DNA of 64,000 nt from CAZBUK01 sp964495085 (lineage in GTDB: Bacteria > Bacteroidota > Ignavibacteria > T3Sed10-11). Positions 16,028 to 27,282 of this stretch are shown here, piece by piece (the stretch's first letter is position 1; each line of letters begins with the position of its first letter). Location of the stretch: assembly GCA_964495085.1 (NCBI GenBank), contig CAZBUK010000005.1:1-64000 (forward strand). Reading direction: 5' to 3'. A program made the position numbers and the translations under genes. A model generated the notes under the pieces. The model did no database searches and was not told where the DNA came from. It saw only the letters and a list, made by a program, of their open reading frames with translations.

Positions 16028-17188
16028 ATGCAGAACGATTCGGACGACAGCAAACCCGCCAATGACAGGGAGAACAAATCGGCAGATCTGAGACAGAAGA
16101 AAATGACGCGGTATTTTTTATTGGGTGCTCTTATAATTACTGCCGTTTTTTTCCTCAACATGGTAAAGATTTTTATTCTTCCTGTTTTTCTGGCAGTCGT
16201 AGTTGTCGGACTTTTTCATCCACTCTACCGGGGTATTCTCAAAAGCACAGGCAACCGAAGAAAAATCAGTGCATTTCTGTGTTGTTTCTTCATTATACTC
16301 GGATTTTTTATACCCGTATATATTATCGGCGATCTTGTCGCTCGTGAAGCCATGGAAATTTTTGAATCTGCGGAAACGGACGTTCGCAGGTTTATTAATG
16401 CATTTGAGTCCGGCGAGTCACAACGGTTAAACGCTCTCCGTGAATCTCGTATTGTTACGATGTTTGGACTTGATAAGGTGGATTGGCAGGCTACTATTGA
16501 GGATATCCTTAAAAACTCAGCTTCGATGCTCGGTTCCGTCATTAATATTGCAACCCGTGAAACATTTATACTTCTCATGCATATATTTATCCTCCTTTTC
16601 GCGATGTATTACTTTTTTAAGGACGGTGAAAGTATCATACAACGGGTGAAGTATCTGACACCGATGGATGAACATTATGAGGATGAATTTATAAGAAAAT
16701 TCGCGGAGATGTCCCGTGCTACGATAAAAGGAGTCCTCGTTATTGCAATTATCAAAGGTGTGCTCGGCGGACTCACCTTTTGGATATTCGGCGTCACCGG
16801 TCCGATACTCTGGGGTGTCGTGATGGTTATCCTGTCAATTATACCTCTTGTCGGGGTATGGCTTGTGATGGTCCCGGCAGGGATAGTAATGATAATCATG
16901 GGTGATGTCTGGCAGGGGATTACAGTAATTCTTATCGGCGTTGTGTTCATAGGAAGCATCGATAATGTGCTTAACCCACTTCTGGTCGGTCACGATACCG
17001 GAATGCACGAGCTTCTCATATTTTTGTCGACCATCGGCGGATTGAGTATATTCGGCATCATGGGGTTCATTGTGGGTCCGATGATCGCATCCATGCTCGT
17101 GACGTTGCTGCATGTGTATGGCATCGAGTTCAGGGAACAGCTTGGAAGCAGGGAGAGGAAACGGAAATTATCAGCGAAAACGATATAG
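16028..17188 (+). CDS. AI-2E-family (PerM/UPF0118) permease
   Basis: A 386-residue integral membrane protein with about eight spans. The two N-terminal spans (FLLGALIITAVFFLNM..., PVFLAVVVVGLF) and the central MYYFFKDGESI motif, followed by GLTFWIFGVTGPILWGVVM and DNVLNPLLVGHDTGMHELLIFLSTIGG, are the signature of the AI-2E/PerM family. Members export small molecules or ions; the substrate here cannot be read from the sequence. The gene begins 3 bases after the radical SAM gene, so a joint function, for example export of the product, is possible. Confidence 0.9.
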   Translation: MQNDSDDSKPANDRENKSADLRQKKMTRYFLLGALIITAVFFLNMVKIFILPVFLAVVVVGLFHPLYRGILKSTGNRRKISAFLCCFFIILGFFIPVYIIGDLVAREAMEIFESAETDVRRFINAFESGESQRLNALRESRIVTMFGLDKVDWQATIEDILKNSASMLGSVINIATRETFILLMHIFILLFAMYYFFKDGESIIQRVKYLTPMDEHYEDEFIRKFAEMSRATIKGVLVIAIIKGVLGGLTFWIFGVTGPILWGVVMVILSIIPLVGVWLVMVPAGIVMIIMGDVWQGITVILIGVVFIGSIDNVLNPLLVGHDTGMHELLIFLSTIGGLSIFGIMGFIVGPMIASMLVTLLHVYGIEFREQLGSRERKRKLSAKTI

Positions 17189-17302
17189 AAGAGCTGAATC
17201 AGATTGGTATGGAGCTTGAGGTATAGGTCGTAAAGAAATTAAAATAAAATATTTGGTCACTCACTTCACTTTTTCCTTTCCTCTTAATATTAATCCATAT
17301 AT

Positions 17303-17412
17303 CTATTCCCAGACATTTTTCCATAGCCGGTATGGAGCAGTAAATCCTTTTTCGGTAGTGTCATCGAAAAAGAGTCGTTTATTGGGATCTGTTGCACGAC
17401 CGATATAGTAGC
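17303..17412 (-). pseudogene. Remnant of a second GIY-YIG nuclease gene
   Basis: On the reverse strand the frame reads RYYIGRATDPNKRLFFDDTT, EKGFTAPYRLWKNVWE and a stop. This lines up with RYYIGASQDPEKRLFFHNTT, EKGFTARHRPRIIVWK of the intact gene at 17605. The N-terminal strand and the C-terminal half are missing, so it is a partial duplicate. Confidence 0.6.
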
Positions 17413-17467
17413 GTCAGCTTCACAGGCCCACCTACGTCTGTTTCACGGACTTCGGTTGGTAATCAGA

Positions 17468-17491
17468 ATCCCGACTCCGTCGGAATAACAG
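17468..17491. repeat. REP-like palindrome, copy 1
   Basis: ATCCCGAC, TCC, GTCGGAAT followed by AACAG. The palindrome is 7 to 8 pairs long with a 3-base loop. Related copies lie at 17577-17600 (ATCCCGAC, TTC, GTCGGGAT, AACAG), a weaker one at 17516-17534, and inside both tRNA-like copies at 18047 and 18154. Confidence 0.6.
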
Positions 17492-17576
17492 TCAGATGGC
17501 TCCATAGGCAGGATACCGACAAAAAGTGTCGGGATTTCGTCCGATCGCTTACGCGATGGAACTCAACTCTTCATAC

Positions 17577-17600
17577 ATCCCGACTTCGTCGGGATAACAG
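17577..17600. repeat. REP-like palindrome, copy 2
   Basis: A perfect 8-base inverted repeat, ATCCCGAC (17577-17584) and GTCGGGAT (17588-17595), with a 3-base loop and the trailer AACAG (to 17600). It abuts the 3' end of the intact GIY-YIG gene, which ends at 17605 on the reverse strand. Confidence 0.65.
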
Positions 17601-17604
17601 TCAG

Positions 17605-17865
17605 CTATTCAATTTTCACATCACCGTCGATGAGTCGGTCGATCATCTTTATACTTTTCCACGACTTGATTTTCTTTTCGAGTCCGGCAGCATCTTTCTT
17701 AGATGGGCATTTGAATTTCCAGACTATTATCCGGGGGCGATGTCGGGCGGTGAATCCCTTTTCAGTAGTATTGTGAAAGAATAATCGTTTTTCGGGATCT
17801 TGAGATGCACCGATATAATATCGTTCGGCGCTGAGAGACTTGAGAATGTAAACGAAATGTTCCAT
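17605..17865 (-). CDS. GIY-YIG nuclease-domain protein (UPF0213-like)
   Basis: An 86-residue single-domain protein. The VYILKS strand followed by RYYIGASQDPEKRL gives the GIY-YIG core, and ARHRPRIIVWKF plus an acidic residue in KDAAGLEKKIKSWK correspond to the catalytic Arg, aromatic and Glu positions of the family. Single-domain members of this type are widespread and often multicopy; a role in DNA repair, recombination or in moving short repeats has been suggested but is not established. A GGAGG lies upstream of the ATG at 17865 (a GTG one codon earlier is also possible). It sits between REP-like palindromes and the tRNA-Asn terminator, with a remnant of another copy 190 bases on. Confidence 0.8.
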   Translation of the reverse strand: MEHFVYILKSLSAERYYIGASQDPEKRLFFHNTTEKGFTARHRPRIIVWKFKCPSKKDAAGLEKKIKSWKSIKMIDRLIDGDVKIE

Positions 17866-17887
17866 CACATAATCCTCCGGAAACGAA

Positions 17888-17916
17888 AAGAGCCGGATAT
17901 TATTTATCCGGCTCTT
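17888..17916 (-). terminator. Rho-independent terminator after tRNA-Asn
   Basis: AAGAGCCGGATA (17888-17899) pairs with TATCCGGCTCTT (17905-17916) over 12 bases with a 5-base loop. On the reverse strand the stem is followed by TTTTCGTTT. It lies 6 bases past the 3' end of the tRNA-Asn gene. Confidence 0.8.
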
Positions 17917-17921
17917 CTACG

Positions 17922-17993
17922 CTCCACAGGTAGGACTCGAACCTACAGCCCATCGGTTAACAGCCGATTGCTCTGCCATTGAGCTACTGTGGA
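17922..17993 (-). tRNA. tRNA-Asn (GTT)
   Basis: A complete 72-base cloverleaf on the reverse strand: acceptor TCCACAG/CTGTGGA, D stem GCTC/GAGC, anticodon stem ATCGG/CCGAT with loop CTGTTAA (anticodon GTT), five-base variable loop, and T stem GTAGG/CCTAC with loop TTCGAGT. The discriminator is G and CCA is not encoded. Two chimaeric copies lie upstream in the direction of transcription, and a strong terminator follows. Confidence 0.95.
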
Positions 17994-18030
17994 ATGATAT
18001 AACCTCTACGTCATCTCAAACTAACTTTGG

Positions 18031-18100
18031 CTCCACAGAAGACTCGATCCCGACAGAGTCGGGATAACAGCCGATTGCTCTGCCATTGAGCTACTGTGGA
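18031..18100 (-). pseudogene. tRNA-Asn-derived chimaera, copy A
   Basis: Read on the reverse strand, the acceptor arm, D arm, and the 5' side of the anticodon arm including GTT are identical to the tRNA-Asn at 17922. The 3' side of the anticodon arm, the variable loop and the 5' side of the T arm are replaced by the REP-like palindrome ATCCCGAC, TCT, GTCGGGAT. The switch lies at TAACAG, a six-base stretch common to the tRNA and to the trailer of the palindromes. The 3' acceptor strand is retained. A normal cloverleaf cannot form, so it should not be charged as tRNA-Asn. Confidence 0.75.
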
Positions 18101-18137
18101 ATGATATAACCTCTACGTCATCTCAAACTAACTTTGG

Positions 18138-18207
18138 CTCCACAGAAGACTCGATCCCGACAGAGTCGGGATAACAGCCGATTGCTCTGCCATTGAGCTA
18201 CTGTGGA
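18138..18207 (-). pseudogene. tRNA-Asn-derived chimaera, copy B
   Basis: Identical to copy A. The repeated unit is 107 bases long (17994-18100 and 18101-18207) and includes the identical spacer ATATAACCTCTACGTCATC and its continuation, which also separates copy A from the true tRNA. So the chimaera arose once and was then tandemly duplicated. Confidence 0.75.
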
Positions 18208-18339
18208 ATATCTCTCAAATACGATGTAACCGCATTTGAAACAATAATATATCCATTCCGGTTCGGATTGTCAAGTAACCAACTGTGCCCTGCATCATTA
18301 CATCTGTGATGGCGATTGAGTTCATTGAAAAATGTTACC

Positions 18340-18368
18340 TTGACAATAGAGCTCTATTTCTCTATATT
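18340..18368 (+). promoter_or_regulatory. Sigma-70-type promoter of clpC
   Basis: TTGACA (18340-18345), a 17-base spacer and TATATT (18363-18368). It lies about 100 bases before the chosen clpC start, which supports a start at 18471 and not an upstream in-frame codon at 18285. Confidence 0.65.
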
Positions 18369-18470
18369 TTTCAAGAGTGTGATCCTCTCCCCGCGGAAAC
18401 TTTACACAGTATATTCTCGTTTGAAATAAAGGGTTCTGAACTATTTTTCTACCATCTAAAGGCAGGGGCA

Positions 18471-21011
<2,541 letters not shown>

Positions 21012-21017
21012 GTATGG

Positions 21018-21048
21018 AAAAAAGGGAGCCCGAAGGCTCCCTTTTTTT
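21018..21048 (+). terminator. Rho-independent terminator after clpC
   Basis: GGGAGCC (21024-21030), loop CGAA, GGCTCCC (21035-21041), followed by seven T and preceded by six A, so it can work in both directions. It lies 12 bases after the clpC stop codon. Confidence 0.9.
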
Positions 21049-21194
21049 ATGTGGTTTCCCCAGTGTTGACCGGTATAAGGAATGTTATAACACCTCGCGG
21101 AGGCGCGGCCATGAACTTATATTCAACCTGCCGACATAAGATGCCTCCTGCGTGAGGAACTATCTGAACTGCACAGTCTATAGTAACCCACCCG

Positions 21195-21719
21195 CTACTG
21201 CTGAATTTGCGGTGGTTTCGATTTAAAGACCGCGCTTCCGATCAATCCTCCGATGACTGCGAATATAGTGGTCACCACAAGACTTATGAAGAGTGAGAGA
21301 GGCTTAAACGGCGATTCATCGGCCGATCGCATCATCTCATCCATTGCTTCCGGCGGTAAATCGATACCGGCGGTTTCAAAAAATTTCAGCATCATATTCA
21401 TAACAATCTCCCCGGCAATATTTCCGAAAAGGAAATATATCACGGCTCCCAGCAAGGTTGCAATTGCGAATCCGATTAATCCCGACAGGAGGCCGAGGGT
21501 GGCGCCGTCGCCGGGAGTCATGGGGGGCATATCCGGCGTCAACTGATCCTTGTAGAAGAATGTTGCCAGGAATCCGCCGAGTATGATGCCTGCGCAGCAG
21601 AGACAGTTGATAAGATTGAGGAACGGTGTCGCGCTGATAAAACCTATAACGGCTCCTCCGATGAGCGCCGGAGTCATTTTCGAAGGCGGAGCGACCGGCT
21701 GCATCATATCACTGGTCAT
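21195..21719 (-). CDS. Multi-span membrane protein (DUF4199/DUF5518-like)
   Basis: A 174-residue protein with four predicted spans: ALIGGAVIGFISA, CLCCAGIILGGFLATFFY, LGLLSGLIGFAIATLLGAVIYF and LFISLVVTTIFAVIGGLIGS. The Asn-Cys-Leu-Cys-Cys stretch after the first span is typical of a small group of FCB-type membrane proteins of unknown function. AGGAG precedes the ATG. It follows the DUF2085 gene by 13 bases on the same strand, so the two form an operon. The family assignment is tentative. Confidence 0.65.
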   Translation of the reverse strand: MTSDMMQPVAPPSKMTPALIGGAVIGFISATPFLNLINCLCCAGIILGGFLATFFYKDQLTPDMPPMTPGDGATLGLLSGLIGFAIATLLGAVIYFLFGNIAGEIVMNMMLKFFETAGIDLPPEAMDEMMRSADESPFKPLSLFISLVVTTIFAVIGGLIGSAVFKSKPPQIQQ

Positions 21720-21732
21720 AGTTAAACTCCTT

Positions 21733-22215
21733 TCATTGAGTGTTGTGGTATCTGGTTCCGGTGATGAGTTGCATAAGAGCTTCGATGAATAATGGCATCA
21801 CTAAAAAAGCAGCGCCGAGCCCGAATATACCCCCCGTGAGGACCCGTGACAGAACGGATGGTGTATACGGGGTGAGCCATGCAAGTCCGACGTCGACCAC
21901 CATCGGCGCGACGAGGAGGACGATGAAATACCTCGATGTTATAAATGTGCGGAGAGACGGGCGATACAGCGGGAAGAGGAGCGTTCCCGCGAGGAATGCA
22001 AGATATATGGAGGTACACCGCATGCACACCGCAAGCGGCTCTCCACCGATCCGGAAAGAATAATGGGGATCCTGGTGGCAGACCCTGCCGTATGTTTCGT
22101 AGAAAAGGGAGCCGAGAGAGGGATCCGGAGTCATCGGTGCAATGAATACGCCTCCGCACCAGATCAGGATTCCGCCGAGAAGCAGACTATAGAGGAAATA
22201 GGAACGAGCAAACAA
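21733..22215 (-). CDS. DUF2085-family membrane protein
   Basis: A 160-residue protein with four spans. The pattern VCHQDPHYSF plus GEPLAVCMRCTSIYLAFLAG is the signature of DUF2085: paired Cys residues (CHQ and CxRC) on one face of the membrane, which suggests metal or haem binding or redox chemistry, though no function is proven. The start is unclear: the frame opens with a TTG at 22215 and no strong ribosome site is seen, but the first span would be lost with any later Met. It is operonic with the membrane protein at 21195. Confidence 0.8.
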   Translation of the reverse strand: MFARSYFLYSLLLGGILIWCGGVFIAPMTPDPSLGSLFYETYGRVCHQDPHYSFRIGGEPLAVCMRCTSIYLAFLAGTLLFPLYRPSLRTFITSRYFIVLLVAPMVVDVGLAWLTPYTPSVLSRVLTGGIFGLGAAFLVMPLFIEALMQLITGTRYHNTQ

Positions 22216-22363
22216 GAATTGGTCCGATTTGTTGACTGGAATCCACTGATTATAACTGAAATCCCGCAGAATTTCAAGTGATTATTTGCTTCTCGGATCC
22301 AGGATCGATATATTTTTTGCAGTGAGGAATCCAATCACCTTCCAAATAACAAGGTCCTTTTCC

Positions 22364-23281
22364 ATGAAAAAAGTTCTTGATGTCCGATCTAATTTCCTCG
22401 GCTTGCCCAAAGAGTCGTCCTCTTTCGAAAAATCGGGAATAGTCGTACTGCCGGTGCCCTATGAGCAAACGGTCAGCTACGGCGGCGGAACGAAAGACGG
22501 TCCGAAAACAATTCTCAAGGCCTCGCACTACGTCGAATTCTACGACGAAGAACTCGATCGGGAATTATGCTTCGAGACGGGAATCGCCACGCTCCCGGCA
22601 TTATCCTTCGCCGGAAAGAAACCGAAAAAGGACGCTGAGGCGTTAGAACTGATCCGTATCGCGGTCGAAAAAATACTCGATGAAGATAAATTCGTCGTCT
22701 GTTTGGGCGGGGAACATACGATTTCATCCGCAATCATTGCAGCCCATCTCAAAAAGTATCCGGAACTGTCGGTTCTGCAATTTGACGCCCATTCCGACTT
22801 CAGAGACGCGTACCAGGGAAATAAATTCAGCCACGCCTCCGTCATGGCCCGGGTTGCTGAGATGATCGATCCGTCGAGGATCATTCAGGTCGGGATCCGG
22901 GCGCAGGCAAAGGAAGAGGCACAGTTCATCAGAAGCCGCAATATCAATACATACTATGCCCATGAGATCCGGGACGGCCGGTATACGCGCATCCTGAAGT
23001 ACTGGGAGGATCAGGTCATTGAAAAACTGACGGATGCTGTTTTCATTACGTTCGACGTCGATTATTTCGATCCCTCAATTATGCCGTCGACCGGAACGCC
23101 GGAGCCGAACGGTCTTTTCTGGAGCGAAACGATGAATCTGCTCAGAAAGCTGGGACAAAAGAAAAAAATCGTCGGATTCGATGTCGTCGAACTTGCTCCT
23201 ATTATGAGACTGCATCACCCCGACCTGACGACGGCTAAACTGGTTTATAAGATTATGAACTACGCATTCGCGCACAAGTAG
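22364..23281 (+). CDS. speB: Agmatinase / arginase-family ureohydrolase
   Basis: A 305-residue binuclear manganese enzyme. GGEHTISSAI, FDAHSDFRD and TFDVDYFDPSIMPSTGTPEP carry the His and Asp ligands of the arginase/agmatinase fold. The sequence fits agmatinase, which turns agmatine into putrescine and urea in polyamine synthesis, better than arginase, but the substrate is not certain. The start at 22364 (MKKVLDVRS, after AACAAGG) gives a normal family length; the frame opens 78 bases earlier without a ribosome site. The stop overlaps the start of an acetyltransferase-like gene by one base. Confidence 0.9.
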   Translation: MKKVLDVRSNFLGLPKESSSFEKSGIVVLPVPYEQTVSYGGGTKDGPKTILKASHYVEFYDEELDRELCFETGIATLPALSFAGKKPKKDAEALELIRIAVEKILDEDKFVVCLGGEHTISSAIIAAHLKKYPELSVLQFDAHSDFRDAYQGNKFSHASVMARVAEMIDPSRIIQVGIRAQAKEEAQFIRSRNINTYYAHEIRDGRYTRILKYWEDQVIEKLTDAVFITFDVDYFDPSIMPSTGTPEPNGLFWSETMNLLRKLGQKKKIVGFDVVELAPIMRLHHPDLTTAKLVYKIMNYAFAHK

Positions 23282-23832
23282 TGAAGCCGGCTGCCGTGCA
23301 TATACGACCCACTTTACATGATGATCTCCCGGAAATTATATCCCTCTACGGAACTCTCCATCGACACCAACGCGAACTAAACAGCGCACGCGATTGGATT
23401 GCACCTCCCGACGATTCCGTAAACGAGTACTTTGCAGTGACACTGAAAGGGCCGCTAGGGGATCCGGGGGTACTTCTTTTTACCGCTCTCGAATCCGGGC
23501 GTCCCATCGGTTTTATACGTGTTACCCGGCGGATTATCAATGGTTTCTCCATTCCGCACGCGTATATCGACCCGGTTATCGTTTCCCCCGATGCAAGACA
23601 GAGAGGAGTCGGCACCGAACTGCTACGTCGCGGACTTGCATGGTGTAAGGATCGGGGTTATGGGAGGAGAAGGGGCTCGCGCGTTCATTTTACGAACGCC
23701 CTGGATTTTAGTCGGTGGCGCGTACGATGGCGGCGACAATCACCGGGGATAATCCATGCCGCGTTCGACAATCTAAGATCTCCGGGAATATCCTTCTTTC
23801 GTGATCGGCAGGAACCCGCAAAAGTATGCTGA
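23281..23832 (+). pseudogene. GNAT acetyltransferase with frameshift
   Basis: The first 127 residues read well as a GNAT fold, up to the acetyl-CoA-binding motif A (AYIDPVIVSPDARQRGVGTE, LLRRGLAWCKDRGY). The frame then leaves the family: GRRRGSRVHFTNALDFS and so on is not GNAT-like. In another frame, bases 23658-23711 encode LWEEKGLARSFYERPGF and a stop, the expected motif B. So there is a frameshift, with a small deletion, near 23655. Either the gene is decayed or the base calls are wrong. The GTG start overlaps the speB stop, so it was part of an operon with it. The substrate is unknown. Confidence 0.6.
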
Positions 23833-23994
23833 GGTATTGCCGCCGATACAGCTCATAGGGTTATGCCCTCTGTTCTCGAATTGTACTTCAGGGTTTTTTC
23901 CTGCACGGTTCTCCGGCCGATTTTTTATTTTTCATCTTTTTATATTACATTGAAAACGTTCATGAATAAATACTTATTTGATACCGCTTAATCT

Positions 23995-24489
23995 ATGACG
24001 ATATTCCTCATTTTTTTCTTTTTATATCTGGTCCTTCGCGTGTATATGAAACAACGCCAAAGGCAGGTCGAGCCCGTTGTCCTGGTAGGTATGCGGTACG
24101 GTATCTCGCCCGAGAGCGTGCGTTCGATATCGATCGTGGGAATGGCGGGAATCGCTCTGCTCATTGTAATACTAACGATCATGGGTGTCCGACTCGCTCC
24201 GGAACATATAGCTTACCTTCTGACTCTCGGTGTTATCACCATGTCCGTCCAATACTATCCGCTTGTATTGATCGGGGAAAAGGGGATCACGTCGTTGGAT
24301 ACGTCGGTTGTTTGGAGCGATGTAGCAGCAGTTGAAGTCGGCCGGCAAACAGCCGGAGCGCTTTCGCGGGTCAGGATCGAGTTCGCCGCCGGAAAGGGGC
24401 GGCGTTCGTTTTCTGTTTTCCTTCGTCCGGATCAGGTTGAAGCATTTCATCGGCTTCTCAAAGAGTATGCGCCAGCAGTGAATCTCTAG
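23995..24489 (+). CDS. Membrane protein with C-terminal PH-like domain
   Basis: A 164-residue protein with an N-terminal hydrophobic segment (residues 1-17), two further spans (GMAGIALLIVILTIMGV and AYLLTLGVITMSVQYYPLVLI), and a soluble C-terminal part (ITSLDTSVVWSDVAAVEVGR, RVRIEF, FSVFLRPDQVEAFHRLLKEY). That end looks like the bacterial PH-like domain found in DUF5673-type proteins, used in membrane stress functions, but no firm family is claimed. It stands 61 bases before mutS on the same strand. Confidence 0.6.
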   Translation: MTIFLIFFFLYLVLRVYMKQRQRQVEPVVLVGMRYGISPESVRSISIVGMAGIALLIVILTIMGVRLAPEHIAYLLTLGVITMSVQYYPLVLIGEKGITSLDTSVVWSDVAAVEVGRQTAGALSRVRIEFAAGKGRRSFSVFLRPDQVEAFHRLLKEYAPAVNL

Positions 24490-24550
24490 CCGGAAAACGG
24501 AATGTTCGAATCACTAACATCGGATCACTAGCATCGGTTCGTAATCAGAA

Positions 24551-27202
24551 ATGTCGACCCCATTGATGCAGCAATATGCCCGTATTAAGGCAAAATATCC
24601 CGAGACGGTGCTTCTCTTCAGAATGGGGGATTTCTACGAAACTTTCGAGGATGATGCCGTCACAACTTCGAGGGTACTGGGCATAACGTTGACGAAACGC
24701 GGCAACGGTACCGCCGGCGAAATTCCGCTGGCGGGCTTTCCCTACCATGCACTCGAAGCCTACCTGCCGAAGCTCCTTAGAGCGGGATTCCGGGTGGCTA
24801 TCTGCGAACAGCTTGAGGATCCGAAGCTTGCGAAGGGGATAGTCAAACGGGACGTCGTCGAAGTGGTAACTCCCGGAGTCGCGTTCTCCGAAAAGGTGCT
24901 CGATCAGAAACAGAACAATTACCTCGCCGCTCTGGCATTGCCGCATGCCGTCGCGAACGGCGGAGAAATCATAGGATTCACGTTTGTCGATATATCAACC
25001 GGTGAATTCTTCATCGGAGAATTCGCGTTCCGCGAACTGTCGGATCAGATGGCATCGATACGTCCTTCCGAAGTGCTCGTACAGAAACGCGACTTCGAAT
25101 CGATCCAATCAATGCTCCGGAAATCGTATGCCGGCCGGACCGTCGCTCCGCTGCTCACAAAGGTGGACGATTGGGTCTTCAATTATGACTACGGGTATGA
25201 ACTGCTGCTCTCCCACTTTCGGACACAGACGCTGAAGGGGTTCGGATGCGAACAGTACCAGATCGGCATCGTCGCGGCCGGCGCGGTTATGAATTATCTG
25301 CAGGAGACGCAGAAATCAAATTTATCGCATATCAGACGACTCCGACCGTATGAGTCCTCGGATTACATCGTCCTCGACCAGTCGACACAGCGCAATCTCG
25401 AGATAACGACCCAGTTGATGTCGGGAGGAGGGGAGGGGACCCTCTTCTCCCTCCTCGACCGGACCCTGACCCCGATGGGAGGGAGATTGCTCAAGCAATG
25501 GGTATCCCGGCCTTTAAAAAAACTTGATCCCATCCGCGAGCGGCTCGACGCCGTTGAGGAGCTCTCTGAACAATCTGTAAAGCTCGAAGCCATTCGACGC
25601 ATCCTCGATACCATAGGAGATCTCGAAAGACTTACCGGAAAGATCTGTACCGGACGGGCGAATCCCCGCGAAGTCGTACAGCTCTGTTCGATCCTTGAGG
25701 TCGTCCCCTCTTTGAAAGCGGAGACGAACGGTCTGCTATCTGTACTTCATAAGAGGATCGATGGTGAGCTAAATCCGCTCGGGGATCTTGTCAGGGAGAT
25801 CAAAAAAGCAGTTAACGACGATCCGCCGATCCTCCTGTCGGACGGAGGCGTTATCAGAAGAGGATACAGCGCGGAACTTGATGAACTCAGAAATCTCTCC
25901 AGTTCGGGGAAATCGTGGATAGCCGACCTTCAGATGAAGGAACGCAAACGGACGGGTATCGGCTCTCTCAAGGTCGGATACAACAGAGTGTTCGGTTATT
26001 ATATCGAAATTACGAACACACATAAAGAGAAGATACCGGCGGACTATATCCGGAAACAGACGCTGACGAATGCGGAACGGTTCATCACGCCGGACCTGAA
26101 AGAATATGAAGAGAAGATACTGCATGCCGAGGAGAGCATCGCCAGGCTGGAGTCTGAATTGTTTAACCGGCTTCGTGAAACCGTCGCAGCTGAGGCGGCG
26201 GCAATTCAGACTGACTCCGCGGCAATTGCAATGCTGGATGTACTCTCCTCATTTGCGGCTATCGCACGAAAAAACAAATACGTCCGTCCGTCGGTGACGG
26301 ACGGGGACAGAATCGAGATTATATCCGGTCGACACCCGGTGATCGAATCATTGCTCCCCCCCGGCGAACGCTATGTCCCGAACGATACGCTCCTCGACCT
26401 CGAATCGCATCAGATTCTGATCATAACCGGTCCGAACATGAGCGGAAAGTCGAGCTTCATCAGGCAGGTCGGCCTGATCGTACTGCTCGCCCAGATTGGT
26501 TCGTATGTACCCGCGGAGAAGGCGGATATCGGGATAGTCGATAAAATCTTCACGCGTGTCGGCGCCTCGGACAACATTGCATCCGGAGAATCCACATTTC
26601 TTGTTGAGATGCACGAAGCGGCGAATATCGTCAATACCGCGACCGAGCGCAGCCTGATTCTGCTCGATGAGGTCGGACGAGGGACAAGTACGTTCGACGG
26701 CATCAGCATCGCATGGGCATTGACGGAATACATTCACGGACGGCTCGGCGCCAAGACCATCTTCGCGACTCATTACCATGAATTGAACGAGCTGGCGGGC
26801 CTCTTCCCACGCATCCAGAATTATCGCGTCGATGTCCGCGAATACGGCGATAAGGTAATATTCCTTCATAAGGTGGTGCCTGGTTTTGCCGATCACTCGT
26901 ACGGAATTCAAGTCGCCCGGCTGGCGGGGCTGCCGGAAGAGATTACCGACCGTGCGAAATTGATACTGAAGAATCTGGAGAAATCGGGACTTTCACTCCG
27001 AGACGTAGATGAACGGAAGAGTTCTCAGAAGGAAGAGCTGCGAAAGAGTCTGCGCGACGGCGCCGAAGAACTCCAGATGACGCTGTTCGAGATCAAGGAT
27101 GATAAGCTGAGGGAGCAGATCAAAAAGTTGGAGCCGGAGCGTATGACTCCCCTTGAAGCTCTGCATTATCTTGCGAAGCTGAAGGAAGATCTCGGCGAAT
27201 AG
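24551..27202 (+). CDS. mutS: DNA mismatch repair protein MutS
   Basis: An 883-residue mismatch-recognition ATPase. The N-terminal mismatch-binding motif is FYETF (residues about 29-33, Phe-x-Glu inside GDFYETFEDD). After the connector and lever domains come the clamp, then the ABC-type ATPase with Walker A G627-PNMSGKSS, a DEVGRGTSTFDG signature/Walker B stretch, and the THYHEL switch. The C-terminus has the helix-turn-helix and the dimerisation tail (MTPLEALHYLAKLKEDL). Complete and of usual length for MutS1. MutL is not in the window. It is convergent with the ATP-grasp gene. Confidence 0.98.
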   Translation: MSTPLMQQYARIKAKYPETVLLFRMGDFYETFEDDAVTTSRVLGITLTKRGNGTAGEIPLAGFPYHALEAYLPKLLRAGFRVAICEQLEDPKLAKGIVKRDVVEVVTPGVAFSEKVLDQKQNNYLAALALPHAVANGGEIIGFTFVDISTGEFFIGEFAFRELSDQMASIRPSEVLVQKRDFESIQSMLRKSYAGRTVAPLLTKVDDWVFNYDYGYELLLSHFRTQTLKGFGCEQYQIGIVAAGAVMNYLQETQKSNLSHIRRLRPYESSDYIVLDQSTQRNLEITTQLMSGGGEGTLFSLLDRTLTPMGGRLLKQWVSRPLKKLDPIRERLDAVEELSEQSVKLEAIRRILDTIGDLERLTGKICTGRANPREVVQLCSILEVVPSLKAETNGLLSVLHKRIDGELNPLGDLVREIKKAVNDDPPILLSDGGVIRRGYSAELDELRNLSSSGKSWIADLQMKERKRTGIGSLKVGYNRVFGYYIEITNTHKEKIPADYIRKQTLTNAERFITPDLKEYEEKILHAEESIARLESELFNRLRETVAAEAAAIQTDSAAIAMLDVLSSFAAIARKNKYVRPSVTDGDRIEIISGRHPVIESLLPPGERYVPNDTLLDLESHQILIITGPNMSGKSSFIRQVGLIVLLAQIGSYVPAEKADIGIVDKIFTRVGASDNIASGESTFLVEMHEAANIVNTATERSLILLDEVGRGTSTFDGISIAWALTEYIHGRLGAKTIFATHYHELNELAGLFPRIQNYRVDVREYGDKVIFLHKVVPGFADHSYGIQVARLAGLPEEITDRAKLILKNLEKSGLSLRDVDERKSSQKEELRKSLRDGAEELQMTLFEIKDDKLREQIKKLEPERMTPLEALHYLAKLKEDLGE

Positions 27203-27282
27203 TACTCATGACGCTTTTAGGCGTGCGGGAAATGCAGGATGCATGGAAGGAGCATCTGTCATCCCGGCCCGCGCAAGTCGTT

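Noticed and set aside
17392..17784. 130-codon forward frame
   Set aside because: Runs through palindromes and antisense to the GIY-YIG gene; composition is not protein-like.
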